From positions 1-54,206 of the forward strand of contig JAAVYI010000007.1 in assembly GCA_022791055.1 (NCBI GenBank): a DNA stretch of 54,206 nucleotides, given 5' to 3'. A program made the translations under genes and the position numbers. The first letter of the stretch is position 1. Each line of letters starts with the position of its first letter. The notes beneath the pieces were generated by a model. That model had not been told where the DNA came from, searched no databases, and saw nothing but the letters and a program-made list of their open reading frames with translations. Below are positions 15,598 through 23,267 of this stretch, piece after piece. Source of the DNA: Clostridia bacterium (GTDB lineage: Bacteria > Bacillota > Clostridia > Christensenellales > Pumilibacteraceae).

Positions 15598-15640
15598 CCC
15601 TTAAGCGTATCCATCGACGGATTCGGGCTACGCTTAAGGG
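15598..15640 (+). terminator. Stem-loop after the unknown membrane-protein gene
   Basis: CCCTTAAGCGTA / TACGCTTAAGGG, a perfect 12-bp stem directly after the stop codon. No T tract follows, so termination is uncertain; it could protect the 3' end of the transcript. Confidence 0.5.
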
Positions 15641-15648
15641 AAGCGGAG

Positions 15649-15905
15649 TGTCATTGCGAAGCGTATGCCTTTATATATTTGTCCCTCACGAGGGAGCGCA
15701 GCGACCGCGGCAATCTCTTGCGGTTATATTACGTTCCCGATGTAAAAGATTGCTTTGCTATCGCTCGCAATGACATATAAAATGTAGGGCGGGTGCTTGC
15801 TCCCGCCGTGTAAGGTAACGGGAATCGGGCGGAGGCAGCAAGCGGCCTCCCTACGATTATTCTATCGTAAGGAGATTGCTTCGCTTGCGCACGCAATGAC
15901 ATATA
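15649..15905. repeat. Mosaic intergenic repeat (TGTCATTGCGA family)
   Basis: Unit one (15649-15775) starts TGTCATTGCGAAGCG and ends TCGCTCGCAATGACA, a palindromic pair of ends. It is followed by a palindromic piece running from TGTAGGGCGGG (15783) to GCCTCCCTACGA (15860) and then by a further arm ending GCACGCAATGACATATAAA (15905). The TGACATATAAAA sequence occurs at both junctions, which suggests one element inserted beside another. It fills the space between the unknown gene and the radical SAM gene. Confidence 0.7.
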
Positions 15906-15933
15906 AAAATTACTGAAAAAATTCGGAGTTATT

Positions 15934-16536
15934 ATGGACACATATGCTTACATGTTCGGCGAAAATTTATATATCAATCTGACCAACCGCTGTTGTAACG
16001 ATTGTACGTTTTGTTTACGCAACGACGGCGACGGGGTGGGCGAAGATAATTTGTGGCTTTCGAAAGAGCCGAAAGCGCACGAAGTGATCGCGGCGGTTGC
16101 GCGCTTTGCGCCGTCGTCGTACCGGGACGTTGTGTTTTGCGGGTACGGCGAGCCGACCTATGCGCTCGACGTGATGCGAGAAGTCGCCGATTACGTACAC
16201 GGTATCGGAAAACAGACGCGGCTCAACACCAACGGCCTGGGCAACGTCATTCAGGGCAAGGACATCGTGCCGCAACTGAAAGGCAAGATAGACACGGTCA
16301 GCGTGTCGCTCAACGAGTGTTCGGCCGAAAAGTACGACGCCGTTTGCCGCCCGAATTTCGGCGGCGCTTACGACGCGCTTAAAACCTTTGTGCGCGACTG
16401 CGTGGCCGCCGGGATCGATACGGTGGTCAGCGTCGTCGACGTCATCGGTGCCGAGGACATCGAAATTTGCCGCAAAACCGCAGCGGAACTGGGCGCAAAA
16501 TTTCGCGTGCGGAAGATGATAACGCCGTCTTTATAA
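15934..16536 (+). CDS. TatD-linked radical SAM protein
   Basis: A 200-residue small radical SAM protein. The iron-sulfur motif CCNDCTFC (CxxxCxxC, about residues 20-27) lies after the short N-terminal strand ENLYINLTNR, and GYGEPT (about 69-74) is the SAM-binding GGE-like motif. Length and sequence fit the radical SAM family named for its frequent position next to tatD. It is expected to bind a 4Fe-4S cluster and cleave S-adenosylmethionine; the substrate is unknown. A CGGAG ribosome binding site precedes the ATG. Here two unknown genes and a repeat separate it from tatD. Confidence 0.88.
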   Translation: MDTYAYMFGENLYINLTNRCCNDCTFCLRNDGDGVGEDNLWLSKEPKAHEVIAAVARFAPSSYRDVVFCGYGEPTYALDVMREVADYVHGIGKQTRLNTNGLGNVIQGKDIVPQLKGKIDTVSVSLNECSAEKYDAVCRPNFGGAYDALKTFVRDCVAAGIDTVVSVVDVIGAEDIEICRKTAAELGAKFRVRKMITPSL

Positions 16537-16547
16537 AAAAGAAGCAA

Positions 16548-16779
16548 AATTTTTTCTTTTGAAAAAAGGGGTTAAACGGGTTTCTGGTTTTTGCGTTCTA
16601 AAGGGGACGATAGTCTTTTAGAAAAAGACCGATAAACAATAATCACGCTTTTTTCCGCCAAAAAGGATTATTATTCTTTTGTAAAAGAGAGTAAAACGGA
16701 ACACCGGCCTTTTGCCGCCAAAAGGCCTAGGCGAAAAGCGCAAGAGAGGGGAACCCTTTCGACTGGGTTCCCCTCTCTT
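16548..16779 (+). repeat. Modular hairpin repeat, copy A
   Basis: A chain of short hairpins: GTCTTTT-AGA-AAAAGAC (about 16613-16629), CTTTTTTCCGCCAAAAAGG (about 16649), TCTTTTGTAAAAGA (about 16676) and GGCCTTTTGCCGCCAAAAGGCC (about 16706-16727), then a perfect 15-bp stem AAGAGAGGGGAACCC / GGGTTCCCCTCTCTT (16742-16779). The same order of modules recurs inverted at 16957-17124 and direct at 54028-54206. Confidence 0.8.
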
Positions 16780-16956
16780 AACTCACCCCTCCTGAACGAC
16801 TTCCCTTACGGGAAGCGAATCTGACGAGTTCGCAAAATGTAGCTAAGAAGTCGGGCAACACAAAGCTAACACTTTCGCAATATGTGACGACAATTGCTAT
16901 AACATATAAAGAGGATTCCAAAGACTAGTCTTTGGCAGTTGCGAGGGGGAGATCTA
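16780..16956. other. Spacer between the two inverted repeat copies
   Basis: No gene is visible. It contains the small hairpin CTTCCC-TTAC-GGGAAG (about 16800-16815) and the perfect 18-base palindrome CCAAAGACTAGTCTTTGG (about 16918-16935). These may be the ends of the elements or an insertion junction. Confidence 0.5.
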
Positions 16957-17124
16957 CAAGAGGGGGAACACAGTCTGAAGTGTTCCCCCTCTTGTACGGT
17001 TTTTGCCACGCTTTTTGGCGGCAAAAAGCGTGACTATTGTTTTGCATTCTTTTTCTAAAAGACTTCCCTTTCCTTTAGACCGCAAAAGGCCGGATTATTA
17101 TTTTATCCTCTTTTTTCAAAAGAC
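16957..17124 (-). repeat. Modular hairpin repeat, copy B (inverted)
   Basis: Read on the minus strand it follows copies A and C: CCGGCCTTTTGCGGTCTAAA, AAGTCTTTTAGAAAAAGA, CAAAACAATAGTCACG, CTTTTTGCCGCCAAAAAG, ending in a perfect 15-bp stem CAAGAGGGGGAACAC / GTGTTCCCCCTCTTG (16957-16994). The outer end stops within 10 bases of the stop codon of the HAD gene. Confidence 0.8.
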
Positions 17125-17132
17125 TTTAAAAT

Positions 17133-17843
17133 TTATTGCATTTTCTTTACAAACTGCAATAAATCGGCGAAAGTTCCTTTCGGATAACCGGAAATATCTT
17201 GGTTGTCTTTATTGAGCACACAGCCCTCGATCAAAAATACTTGCATTCCGGCGGCGGAGGCGGCGACCATATCTTCGCGCACATCGTTGCCGACCATTAG
17301 GCAGTTGGCGGGGTTCAGACTTAGACGTTCGGCGATTTCGGTGTAGTAGGCCGGATTCGGTTTACAGCGGTGCATATTCTCGTAGGCTGTGATCATCACG
17401 AAGTCGGTCGGGTCGACGCCCGCCCAGCGCATACGGGTCTGTTGCGCGAACATGGGGAACACGGGATTGGACGCAAGCACGAGCGGCAATCCGCTTGCTT
17501 TGAGCGCGCGGATCGTTTCGCCGACCGCCGGGATAAAGCCGCAACGATCTTTGAGCGCTTGAAAGTCGGTGCGGTAATATTCGTCGAATGCGGGAATGTC
17601 GGCGTAGGCCTTTTCGCCGAAGATGCCGGCAAAGGTTTTCCAAAACACCGTTTCGTTGGTGTGCGTGCTGTCGTTGGCGACCATGGCGGCCGTACCCGCC
17701 CAAACGCTTTCAATCAGCTTTTTCGGCTCGTAGCCGCAGGGCGCGACTTTTTCGGCCAGCGTCGAGAAATACGCTTTGGCGAAAACGTTTTGTTCCATCG
17801 GCAGCAGGGTGCCGTCCATATCGAATAAAACCGCTTGCAACAT
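17133..17843 (-). CDS. HAD family hydrolase
   Basis: A 236-residue haloacid-dehalogenase phosphatase. Motif I is FDMDGTLLP (about residues 7-15), motif II VLASNP, motif III lysine in CKPNPAYY and motif IV VGNDVREDM. A helical cap of about 90 residues (C1 type) lies between motifs I and II. The asparagine in LASNP instead of Ser/Thr is a common variant. The natural substrate is a small phosphorylated metabolite that cannot be named. I chose the ATG at 17843 (MLQAVLFDM), which has AAGGAG upstream; a GTG four codons earlier lies too close to that site. Confidence 0.9.
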   Translation of the reverse strand: MLQAVLFDMDGTLLPMEQNVFAKAYFSTLAEKVAPCGYEPKKLIESVWAGTAAMVANDSTHTNETVFWKTFAGIFGEKAYADIPAFDEYYRTDFQALKDRCGFIPAVGETIRALKASGLPLVLASNPVFPMFAQQTRMRWAGVDPTDFVMITAYENMHRCKPNPAYYTEIAERLSLNPANCLMVGNDVREDMVAASAAGMQVFLIEGCVLNKDNQDISGYPKGTFADLLQFVKKMQ

Positions 17844-17916
17844 TTTTGCGCACACTCCTTATTATACGGCGAAACGGCCGACTATTACAGCCGACCGCCC
17901 CGTCATTATTGATACT

Positions 17917-17945
17917 ATTATACCTTTTTATAAGAGGCTTGTCAA
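17917..17945 (-). promoter_or_regulatory. Sigma-A promoter of the first HAD gene
   Basis: TTGACA and a perfect TATAAT with a 17-base spacer on the minus strand. The leader of about 65 bases contains a GC-rich hairpin (GGTCGGC...GTCGGCC). Confidence 0.8.
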
Positions 17946-18008
17946 GAAAATTTCATCGGATTATCACAAAAAAGAGAGATTTTCAGGCACGTGAAACATC
18001 GTCGATTT

Positions 18009-18650
18009 TTACAGTAGGGCGGCAAAGCTGTCGATATAAATATCGGCATAGCGCGGCGTGTCGGCATCGGCGTAGCGGTCGAATACACCGACGGCGAGAA
18101 AACCGCCCGCTTTGGCGCTGCGCACGCCGATCGAGATGTCCTCGAACACCGCGCATTCGGCGGGCGAAAGGTTCAAACGCGCGGCCGTCTCTATATAGAT
18201 GTCGGGGAAGGCCTTGCCGCGCGACACTTCTTTTGTCAACGTGGCCGCCGAAAACAAATCGAATACGCCGCCTCTTGTAAGCGCCGGTTCGTACAGCTCG
18301 GGCGCGGCCGACGTGGCGATCCCCAGCTTGACTCCGCGCGAATGCAACGCGCGCAAGTAGTCGGCGGCAAAGGGCTTGAGGCCGATCTCCTGCGCGTAAG
18401 CCGCGCGCGCCGTTTCCGACCATTCCGCGATCAGCGTTTCGGGCGTTTCGTCGAGGCCGAACCGATCGACGGTATAGCGCGCCGCCTGTATAAAGTCCAA
18501 CCCGTTGACGGCGGCCAGGTAGTCGGGCGGCACGGCAAAACCGCGTTTGGATAAGAATCGGCGGTCGATCTCCGCCCACACCCACATCGAATCGAGCAGC
18601 GTGCCGTCGAGGTCGAAGATCGCGCCGCGTATATGTTGTAAACGTTCCAT
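18009..18650 (-). CDS. HAD family phosphatase, beta-phosphoglucomutase-like
   Basis: A 213-residue HAD-superfamily protein. It carries motif I FDLDGTLLDSM (about residues 12-22), motif II IATSAA, motif III lysine in GKAFPDIY and motif IV VFEDISIGVRSAKAGG. The MWVWAEID segment just after motif I and the small cap are typical of the phosphoglucomutase/phosphatase subgroup. It probably dephosphorylates or isomerises a sugar phosphate. The ATG at 18650 has GGGAG upstream and lies 33 bases downstream of a promoter. Despite lying next to another HAD gene, it has its own promoter. Confidence 0.9.
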   Translation of the reverse strand: MERLQHIRGAIFDLDGTLLDSMWVWAEIDRRFLSKRGFAVPPDYLAAVNGLDFIQAARYTVDRFGLDETPETLIAEWSETARAAYAQEIGLKPFAADYLRALHSRGVKLGIATSAAPELYEPALTRGGVFDLFSAATLTKEVSRGKAFPDIYIETAARLNLSPAECAVFEDISIGVRSAKAGGFLAVGVFDRYADADTPRYADIYIDSFAALL

Positions 18651-18683
18651 AGGCTTATTGACTCCCGCGCTTTCTTTTGTCCC

Positions 18684-18712
18684 ACTATACCGCATTCGGT
18701 CGACAAAGTCAA
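18684..18712 (-). promoter_or_regulatory. Sigma-A promoter of the second HAD gene
   Basis: TTGACT and TATAGT with a 17-base spacer on the minus strand. Confidence 0.72.
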
Positions 18713-18762
18713 ACGTCCGGCGCGGCGGCGGAAAAAACATCGTACAACGTGCGGTAAAACAT

Positions 18763-18791
18763 TTGCTTTTGGGGTATAAGTGTGTTACACT
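18763..18791 (+). promoter_or_regulatory. Promoter and possible operator of the glutaminase-A-like gene
   Basis: TTGCTT and TACACT with a 17-base spacer. The inverted repeat AAGTGT-GTT-ACACTT covers the -10 box, and ACACTTACACT repeats part of it downstream, a layout suited to a repressor site. Confidence 0.55.
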
Positions 18792-18821
18792 TACACTATC
18801 CTTTATATTTCGGAGTATGTC

Positions 18822-20834
18822 ATGAAAAACAGATTACCGTCGTATCCTCTTATGCTGATCGATCCCTTTTTCTCGCTGTGGTCGCCGGCCGATACCTTGA
18901 ACGAGGGGGACACGGCGTTTTGGACGGGCGCAAGCAAGCGCGCCTACGGCTATGTACAAGCCGACGGCGTGACGTATCGCTTTATGGGCGGAAGGGGCGG
19001 CACGGCTTTAGAACAAACCGAGGTGACCGTTTCGGCTTTGAAAACGACGTATGCGTTTGCTTGCGACGCATTCGATCTGACGGTCGACTTTCTTTCGCCG
19101 CGCGACCCGCGCGATCCGATGTTGCTGTCGATGCCGACGGCGCTCGTCGACGTACACATTGCGCCCAAAAAGAAAATCAAAAAGCTGACGACGGTGATCG
19201 CGTTCGATGAAAATGTTTGTTACGATACGTATAACGACGTGACCGGTTGCGTACTGAAAGCCGGGAAATATCGTGCGGCGACCATGGGCGTCAAGCGTCA
19301 AATGCTTTTGTCCAACTCGCAAGACAGTGTTTCGGCCGACTGGGGGTATGTGTATTTGGCGGGAGACGACGCGCAATATTTGTCGGCGTCCGCGCTGCAT
19401 ACGTTTATCGACGGCGGCGCACTTTCGTATGCGGACTTTTCGGACGAGCGCAAGTTTATCGCGGCGGAAGCGCAAGGCGAGCGCGTGCGCTTTGTGGCTG
19501 CGTTCGACGACGTGGCGTCGATCAACTACTTCGGCAAGATCTTAAAAGCGACTTATTTGACGAAAAAAACGGTGTTCGACGCGATCACCGAGACGTTCGA
19601 CCGCGCCGACGAGCTAATGGAAGCCGAACGCGCGCTCGACGACGAGTTGGCCGCCCGTTGCGGCGGGCGCGACGCGCATTACCGTCTGCTGTGCGCATCG
19701 CTGCGGCAGTCGGTTGCCGCGCATAAACTGGTGTCGGACGGCGATCGGCTGCTGTTTATCAGCAAGGAATGCCATTCCAACGGTTGCGCCGCGACGGTCG
19801 ACGTCACATATCCGTCGGCGCCGCTGTACCTACTCTACAATCCCGAACTGCTGTGGGGTATGCTCGAGCCGGTGTTTGACTTCGCGGCTATGCCTGTGTG
19901 GGAATTCGATTTCGCGCCGCACGATGTCGGCACCTATCCGCTGTGTATCGGGCAGGTGTACGGCTTAAAGAATCGCAAGGATCGGTTTGCTTGCAATCAC
20001 TTCTCGATTGGGGAAACGGAGAAAGGGCGGTTCACGCACCTGCCGTACTATCTGTACCCGGCCGGCAACGAAGTTTACGACTTCGATTGGCAAATGCCGG
20101 TCGAAGAGTGCAGCAACATGATTATACTCACCTGCGCCGCCCAACGCCTTGCGCCTAAAACGCTGACCGCCGAGCGCCGCAATATGCTTGAAAAATGGGC
20201 GGGATACCTGGTCGACAAGGGGCTGATCCCCGAAAATCAGCTTTGCACCGACGACTTTGCCGGGCATCTCGACAAGAACGCCAACCTTTCCGTCAAAGCG
20301 GTGGTAGGATTGGGCGCGTATGCCGCATTACTCGAACAGTTGGGCGACAAAAAGCAAGCGACGAAGTACCGTTCGATCGCAGAGGACTACGCCGCGCGTT
20401 GGGAAAAGATGTGCTACGACGAGCGCGAATGCTCGCCGCTGACGATGGACGGGCGCGGCAGTTACTCGCTCAAATACAATTTGCTGTTCGATAAGCTGCT
20501 GGGGCTACAACTGTTTTCCGATTCGGTGTACGGCGCGGAAGTCAAGGCCATGCTCGAGCATTCCAACCGCTACGGCGCACCGCTCGACGAGCGCAAGACC
20601 TACACCAAGTCCGACTGGTTGCTGTGGATGGCGGCGCTATCGGACGACGAAAACCAAAGAAAGCAAGTGTACGATGCGCTCGATCGCTTTTTGAACGAGT
20701 CGACCTCGCGCGTGCCGTTCTCCGACTGGTACGAGACGGAGGCGGGAACAATGGTGCATTTCCAAAACCGCACGGTGCAAGGCGGCATTTTCGCAGCCGT
20801 TTTGGCCGACAGCAAGATTTTACTGAAAAAATAA
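18822..20834 (+). CDS. Glutaminase-A-like protein (DUF5127/DUF4965/DUF1793 architecture), cytoplasmic
   Basis: A 670-residue protein with the order of the glutaminase A (GtaA) family: an N-terminal beta region (IDPFFSLWSPAD start, about residues 1-250), the middle DUF4965 part (YLLYNPELLWGMLEPVFDF, FAPHDVGTYP), and a C-terminal helical toroid with TDDFAGHLDKNANLSVKA (about 476-493) typical of DUF1793. There is no signal peptide, whereas characterised fungal members are secreted. Glutaminase activity is known only for a few members; the toroid resembles glycoside hydrolases, so a glycan substrate is also possible. CGGAG lies 6 bases before the ATG. It is monocistronic and ends at a strong terminator. 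Confidence 0.8.
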   Translation: MKNRLPSYPLMLIDPFFSLWSPADTLNEGDTAFWTGASKRAYGYVQADGVTYRFMGGRGGTALEQTEVTVSALKTTYAFACDAFDLTVDFLSPRDPRDPMLLSMPTALVDVHIAPKKKIKKLTTVIAFDENVCYDTYNDVTGCVLKAGKYRAATMGVKRQMLLSNSQDSVSADWGYVYLAGDDAQYLSASALHTFIDGGALSYADFSDERKFIAAEAQGERVRFVAAFDDVASINYFGKILKATYLTKKTVFDAITETFDRADELMEAERALDDELAARCGGRDAHYRLLCASLRQSVAAHKLVSDGDRLLFISKECHSNGCAATVDVTYPSAPLYLLYNPELLWGMLEPVFDFAAMPVWEFDFAPHDVGTYPLCIGQVYGLKNRKDRFACNHFSIGETEKGRFTHLPYYLYPAGNEVYDFDWQMPVEECSNMIILTCAAQRLAPKTLTAERRNMLEKWAGYLVDKGLIPENQLCTDDFAGHLDKNANLSVKAVVGLGAYAALLEQLGDKKQATKYRSIAEDYAARWEKMCYDERECSPLTMDGRGSYSLKYNLLFDKLLGLQLFSDSVYGAEVKAMLEHSNRYGAPLDERKTYTKSDWLLWMAALSDDENQRKQVYDALDRFLNESTSRVPFSDWYETEAGTMVHFQNRTVQGGIFAAVLADSKILLKK

Positions 20835-20866
20835 AACGGTCGTCGACCGCATAGCAAAAAATAAAA

Positions 20867-20909
20867 CGCGCCGCAAAAGTTTTATATAAAACTTTTGCGG
20901 CGCGATTTT
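20867..20909 (+). terminator. Strong terminator, possibly bidirectional
   Basis: A 19-bp stem, CGCGCCGCAAAAGTTTTAT with ATAAAACTTTTGCGGCGCG, followed by ATTTTCG and preceded by A-rich sequence. Confidence 0.88.
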
Positions 20910-20926
20910 CGTATGTGACTTTTCAT

Positions 20927-20955
20927 TTGACATTGCTACAGGGAAAGAGTATACT
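20927..20955 (+). promoter_or_regulatory. Sigma-A promoter of the MATE gene
   Basis: TTGACA and TATACT with a 17-base spacer. GTATAC occurs twice around the predicted start (20949-20954 and 20960-20965), a possible small operator. The leader is about 22 bases and has no clear ribosome binding site. Confidence 0.75.
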
Positions 20956-20983
20956 GAACGTATACAGTACGCAGTGATTCGAC

Positions 20984-22372
20984 ATGAAGAGAAAAATTCG
21001 ACAAGAAGAAGATTTGACGACACGCCCGCTGCTGGGCAAAATGATCCGCTTTTCGCTGCCCCTCATTTTGACGGGGCTTTTGCAGTTACTTTACAGCGCG
21101 ACCGATATGGTCGTCGTCGGCCGGTTTGCCGGCGAGACGGCGATGGCGGCGGTCGGGTCTACGGGGGCGCTTGTCAATCTCGTCACCAATCTGTTTATCG
21201 GCCTCGGCGTGGGCGCATTGGCGGCCATGTCGCGTTGGGTGGGCGCGCGCAACGAGAGACGCGCGGACGGCGTCGTCCATACGGCGGTGGCGCTCAGCCT
21301 GATCGGCGGCGTGGTCGTCGCCGTGTTCGGTTTTTTCATGAGCCGCATTTTACTCGAGGCAATGGATTCGCCGGCCAACGTGCTGCCGCAGTCGACGCTG
21401 TATTTGCAAATTTATTTTCTCGGTATGCCGGTCACGCTTTTGTACAACTTCGGCGGCTCGATCATGCGCGCTTGCGGGGATACCAAACGGCCGCTGCTGT
21501 TTTTGGCGGCTGCCGGCGTCGTCAACGTAGGCCTCGACCTCATCGCCGTCGTGTGGCTGAAAATGGGCGTTGCGGGCGCGGCGATCGCGACCGTTGCGGC
21601 GCAGGCGACCGCTTGCGCTTTGGTCGTTATCTGCCTGATGCGCAGAAAGGGCTACGGGCAGTTCCGTTGGCGAAAACTGCGCCTCGAAAAAGCCGCCGTA
21701 AAGGATATTATCGGCGTGGGACTGCCGGCCGGAATCCAAAGCACCATTTTTTCGCTGTCTAACGTCCTCATTCAGTCGTCTATCAACGCGTTCGGCGATA
21801 TAGCCATGGCCGGCAACGCGGCCGCCGGCAACGTCGAGGGCTTTGTGTACGTAGCGATGAACGCCGTCGCGCAGTCGTGCCTGACGTTTACCGGGCAGAA
21901 CTACGGGGCGCATAAACCGGAAAATATGACGCTTGCGCTTTGGCAAGCGTTGGGGCTTGCGACCGTCGTCGGTTTAGTGCTGGGACTCGGCGTATACTTT
22001 GCCGGCAACTTTTTATTGGGGATATACAACTCCAACCCCGAAGTCATTGCCTACGGGCTGGAGCGACTGAGCGTCATCTGTACCTGTTACTTTTTGTGCG
22101 GGATCATGGAAACGCTCGCCAGTTCCTTACGCGGCATGGGCAGTTCGATCGTGCCGATGGCGATGTCCATTTTGGGCGTGGTCGGGGTTCGCATCATGTA
22201 CTTATATACCGTGTTCCGCGCTTATCACACGCTTTTGGTGCTGTACCTGTCGTATCCGGTTTCGTGGCTGTTTACCTGTATCGCGCACATGGTGTGTTTG
22301 CTGCTGGTTCGCAAAAGGGTGTACCGCCGTTTGCGCGAAGCCGCGCCCGTACAGCAAGAGGTCGAACTGTGA
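20984..22372 (+). CDS. MATE family efflux transporter
   Basis: A 462-residue membrane protein with twelve predicted segments in two MatE halves. The N-terminus PLLGKMIRFSLPLILTGLLQ, the first-half NLVTNLFIGLGVGA and the second-half FTGQNYGAHKPENM segments are typical of the clostridial NorM/DinF-like branch. Such proteins export drugs or metabolites in exchange for Na+ or H+. The first ATG after the promoter is used; it has no obvious Shine-Dalgarno sequence. The gene stands alone and its stop lies 3 bases from the convergent 90-residue gene. The substrate is unknown. Confidence 0.93.
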   Translation: MKRKIRQEEDLTTRPLLGKMIRFSLPLILTGLLQLLYSATDMVVVGRFAGETAMAAVGSTGALVNLVTNLFIGLGVGALAAMSRWVGARNERRADGVVHTAVALSLIGGVVVAVFGFFMSRILLEAMDSPANVLPQSTLYLQIYFLGMPVTLLYNFGGSIMRACGDTKRPLLFLAAAGVVNVGLDLIAVVWLKMGVAGAAIATVAAQATACALVVICLMRRKGYGQFRWRKLRLEKAAVKDIIGVGLPAGIQSTIFSLSNVLIQSSINAFGDIAMAGNAAAGNVEGFVYVAMNAVAQSCLTFTGQNYGAHKPENMTLALWQALGLATVVGLVLGLGVYFAGNFLLGIYNSNPEVIAYGLERLSVICTCYFLCGIMETLASSLRGMGSSIVPMAMSILGVVGVRIMYLYTVFRAYHTLLVLYLSYPVSWLFTCIAHMVCLLLVRKRVYRRLREAAPVQQEVEL

Positions 22373-22375
22373 TTT

Positions 22376-22648
22376 TTAAAAGACGGGGACGTCGCTTTGG
22401 GCCTCTTCGGCCGTCAAAGTCAGCCGAAACCGCTGTCCGTTGGGCAGCTTGACCATCAGCTGATTGCCGTTTACCGGCTCTGCGTCGTACTGAAACATCA
22501 ATTTCAGCATCATTTCGAATTCCATGGTGTCGGGCGTGACGCAGAACAGTTCGTCGCCGTCCTCATAGATTTCGCGCAACACTTCGCCGGCGATGGCGCG
22601 TTCGGCGTCGCGGTCGTTGTCCATCATTTTTTTGCTGAATAATTTCAT
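22376..22648 (-). CDS. Small unknown protein
   Basis: A 90-residue acidic cytoplasmic protein starting MKLFSKKMMDNDRDAE. A ribosome binding site (GAGGAGG) lies 8 bases upstream of the ATG, which supports that it is translated. The middle reads FCVTPDTMEFEMMLKLMFQYDAEPV and the C-terminus is a beta-type segment (MVKLPNGQRFRLTL). I do not recognise the family. The stop nearly abuts the end of the convergent MATE gene. Confidence 0.72.
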   Translation of the reverse strand: MKLFSKKMMDNDRDAERAIAGEVLREIYEDGDELFCVTPDTMEFEMMLKLMFQYDAEPVNGNQLMVKLPNGQRFRLTLTAEEAQSDVPVF

Positions 22649-22677
22649 AATAAAAGCCTCCTCATTTTGGTTTCTAT

Positions 22678-22959
22678 ACGAGTGTCTAACCCCAACAGAT
22701 ACATTTTTACGGGCAAATCGCGGTCTATACGCGCAAAGCGTCGCTTGCCGTACTGCTAAAAGTACGACGCGCTCCGTTTTGCACGTCTATTCTCGCGATT
22801 TGCTCCGTAAAAACGCTTCGCGCTCGAAGCGAGGCGAATTTGCGGCAAGGTCAAGGCAAAGTCGCGAAGTCGTAGTAGCGCTACGGCAAGCGGCTTTCAC
22901 GCAGAGATTGCCCAAAACCGCCCGCTATCGTGTGTATCCTTGGGGTCAGCCACTCGTAA
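22678..22959. repeat. 282-base MITE-like element with terminal and internal inverted repeats
   Basis: The left end (from 22678) starts ACGAGTGTCTAACCCCAA and the right end, reverse-complemented, starts ACGAGTGGCTGACCCCAA. Inside, TTTTTACGGGCAAATCGCG (22704-22722) pairs with CGCGATTTGCTCCGTAAAAA (22794-22813), and CGTACT/AGTACG forms another hairpin. AAAAGCCTC occurs just outside both ends (about 22653 and 22960). No coding capacity is seen. Confidence 0.65.
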
Positions 22960-23215
22960 AAGCCTCTATTATATAGACTGAAAAAACAGGCCTTTTGTAC
23001 GCAAAAATTTCGAAATTTTTTAAAAAAATTTTCGTAAGCGCCTTTGGCGGTGCATGAGAACGCAGCCGATCGGAGAAAATACACATACACGGTATGCAGT
23101 GTATGCGACCGCTCGACGGCCGTATAACCGGTTCGACGAGACGGTTTATACCCGTTATAGGGCGCAAAAGTTAAAAAAATATCCTAAAATTCCTAAATTT
23201 TTTTCCGAAAAGGTA
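22960..23215. other. Intergenic stretch with palindromes, no gene seen
   Basis: It contains the AT-rich palindrome AAAATTTCGAAATTTT (about 23003-23018) and the inverted repeat ATACAC...GTGTAT (about 23078-23105). No convincing gene or RNA is visible. It leads into the promoter of the GH43 locus. Confidence 0.45.
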
Positions 23216-23244
23216 TTGACAAGCGGGAAAAAGTGTTATATACT
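23216..23244 (+). promoter_or_regulatory. Sigma-A promoter of the GH43 locus
   Basis: TTGACA and TATACT with a 17-base spacer. The first operator begins 10 bases after the -10 box, that is, at the predicted start of transcription. Confidence 0.8.
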
Positions 23245-23253
23245 ATGAATATA

Positions 23254-23267
23254 CATTAACGATAATG
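23254..23267. promoter_or_regulatory. LacI-type operator, copy 1
   Basis: CATTAACGATAATG, a palindrome with arms CATTA/TAATG and a central CG, the usual design of LacI-family operators. It lies at the predicted transcription start. An identical copy lies at 23386. The LacI gene at 24357 is the obvious candidate regulator. Confidence 0.75.

Noticed and set aside
16918..16935. Phage or plasmid attachment site at the perfect 18-base palindrome
   Set aside because: There is no integrase gene and no second copy of the palindrome in the window.
16548..17124. CRISPR array
   Set aside because: The short CTTTT...AAAAG units are not regularly spaced, differ from each other and have no unique spacers of constant length; no cas gene is present.
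22678..22959. A structured RNA gene of about 280 bases
   Set aside because: No promoter or terminator flanks it, and the symmetrical ends are more like a transposable element.
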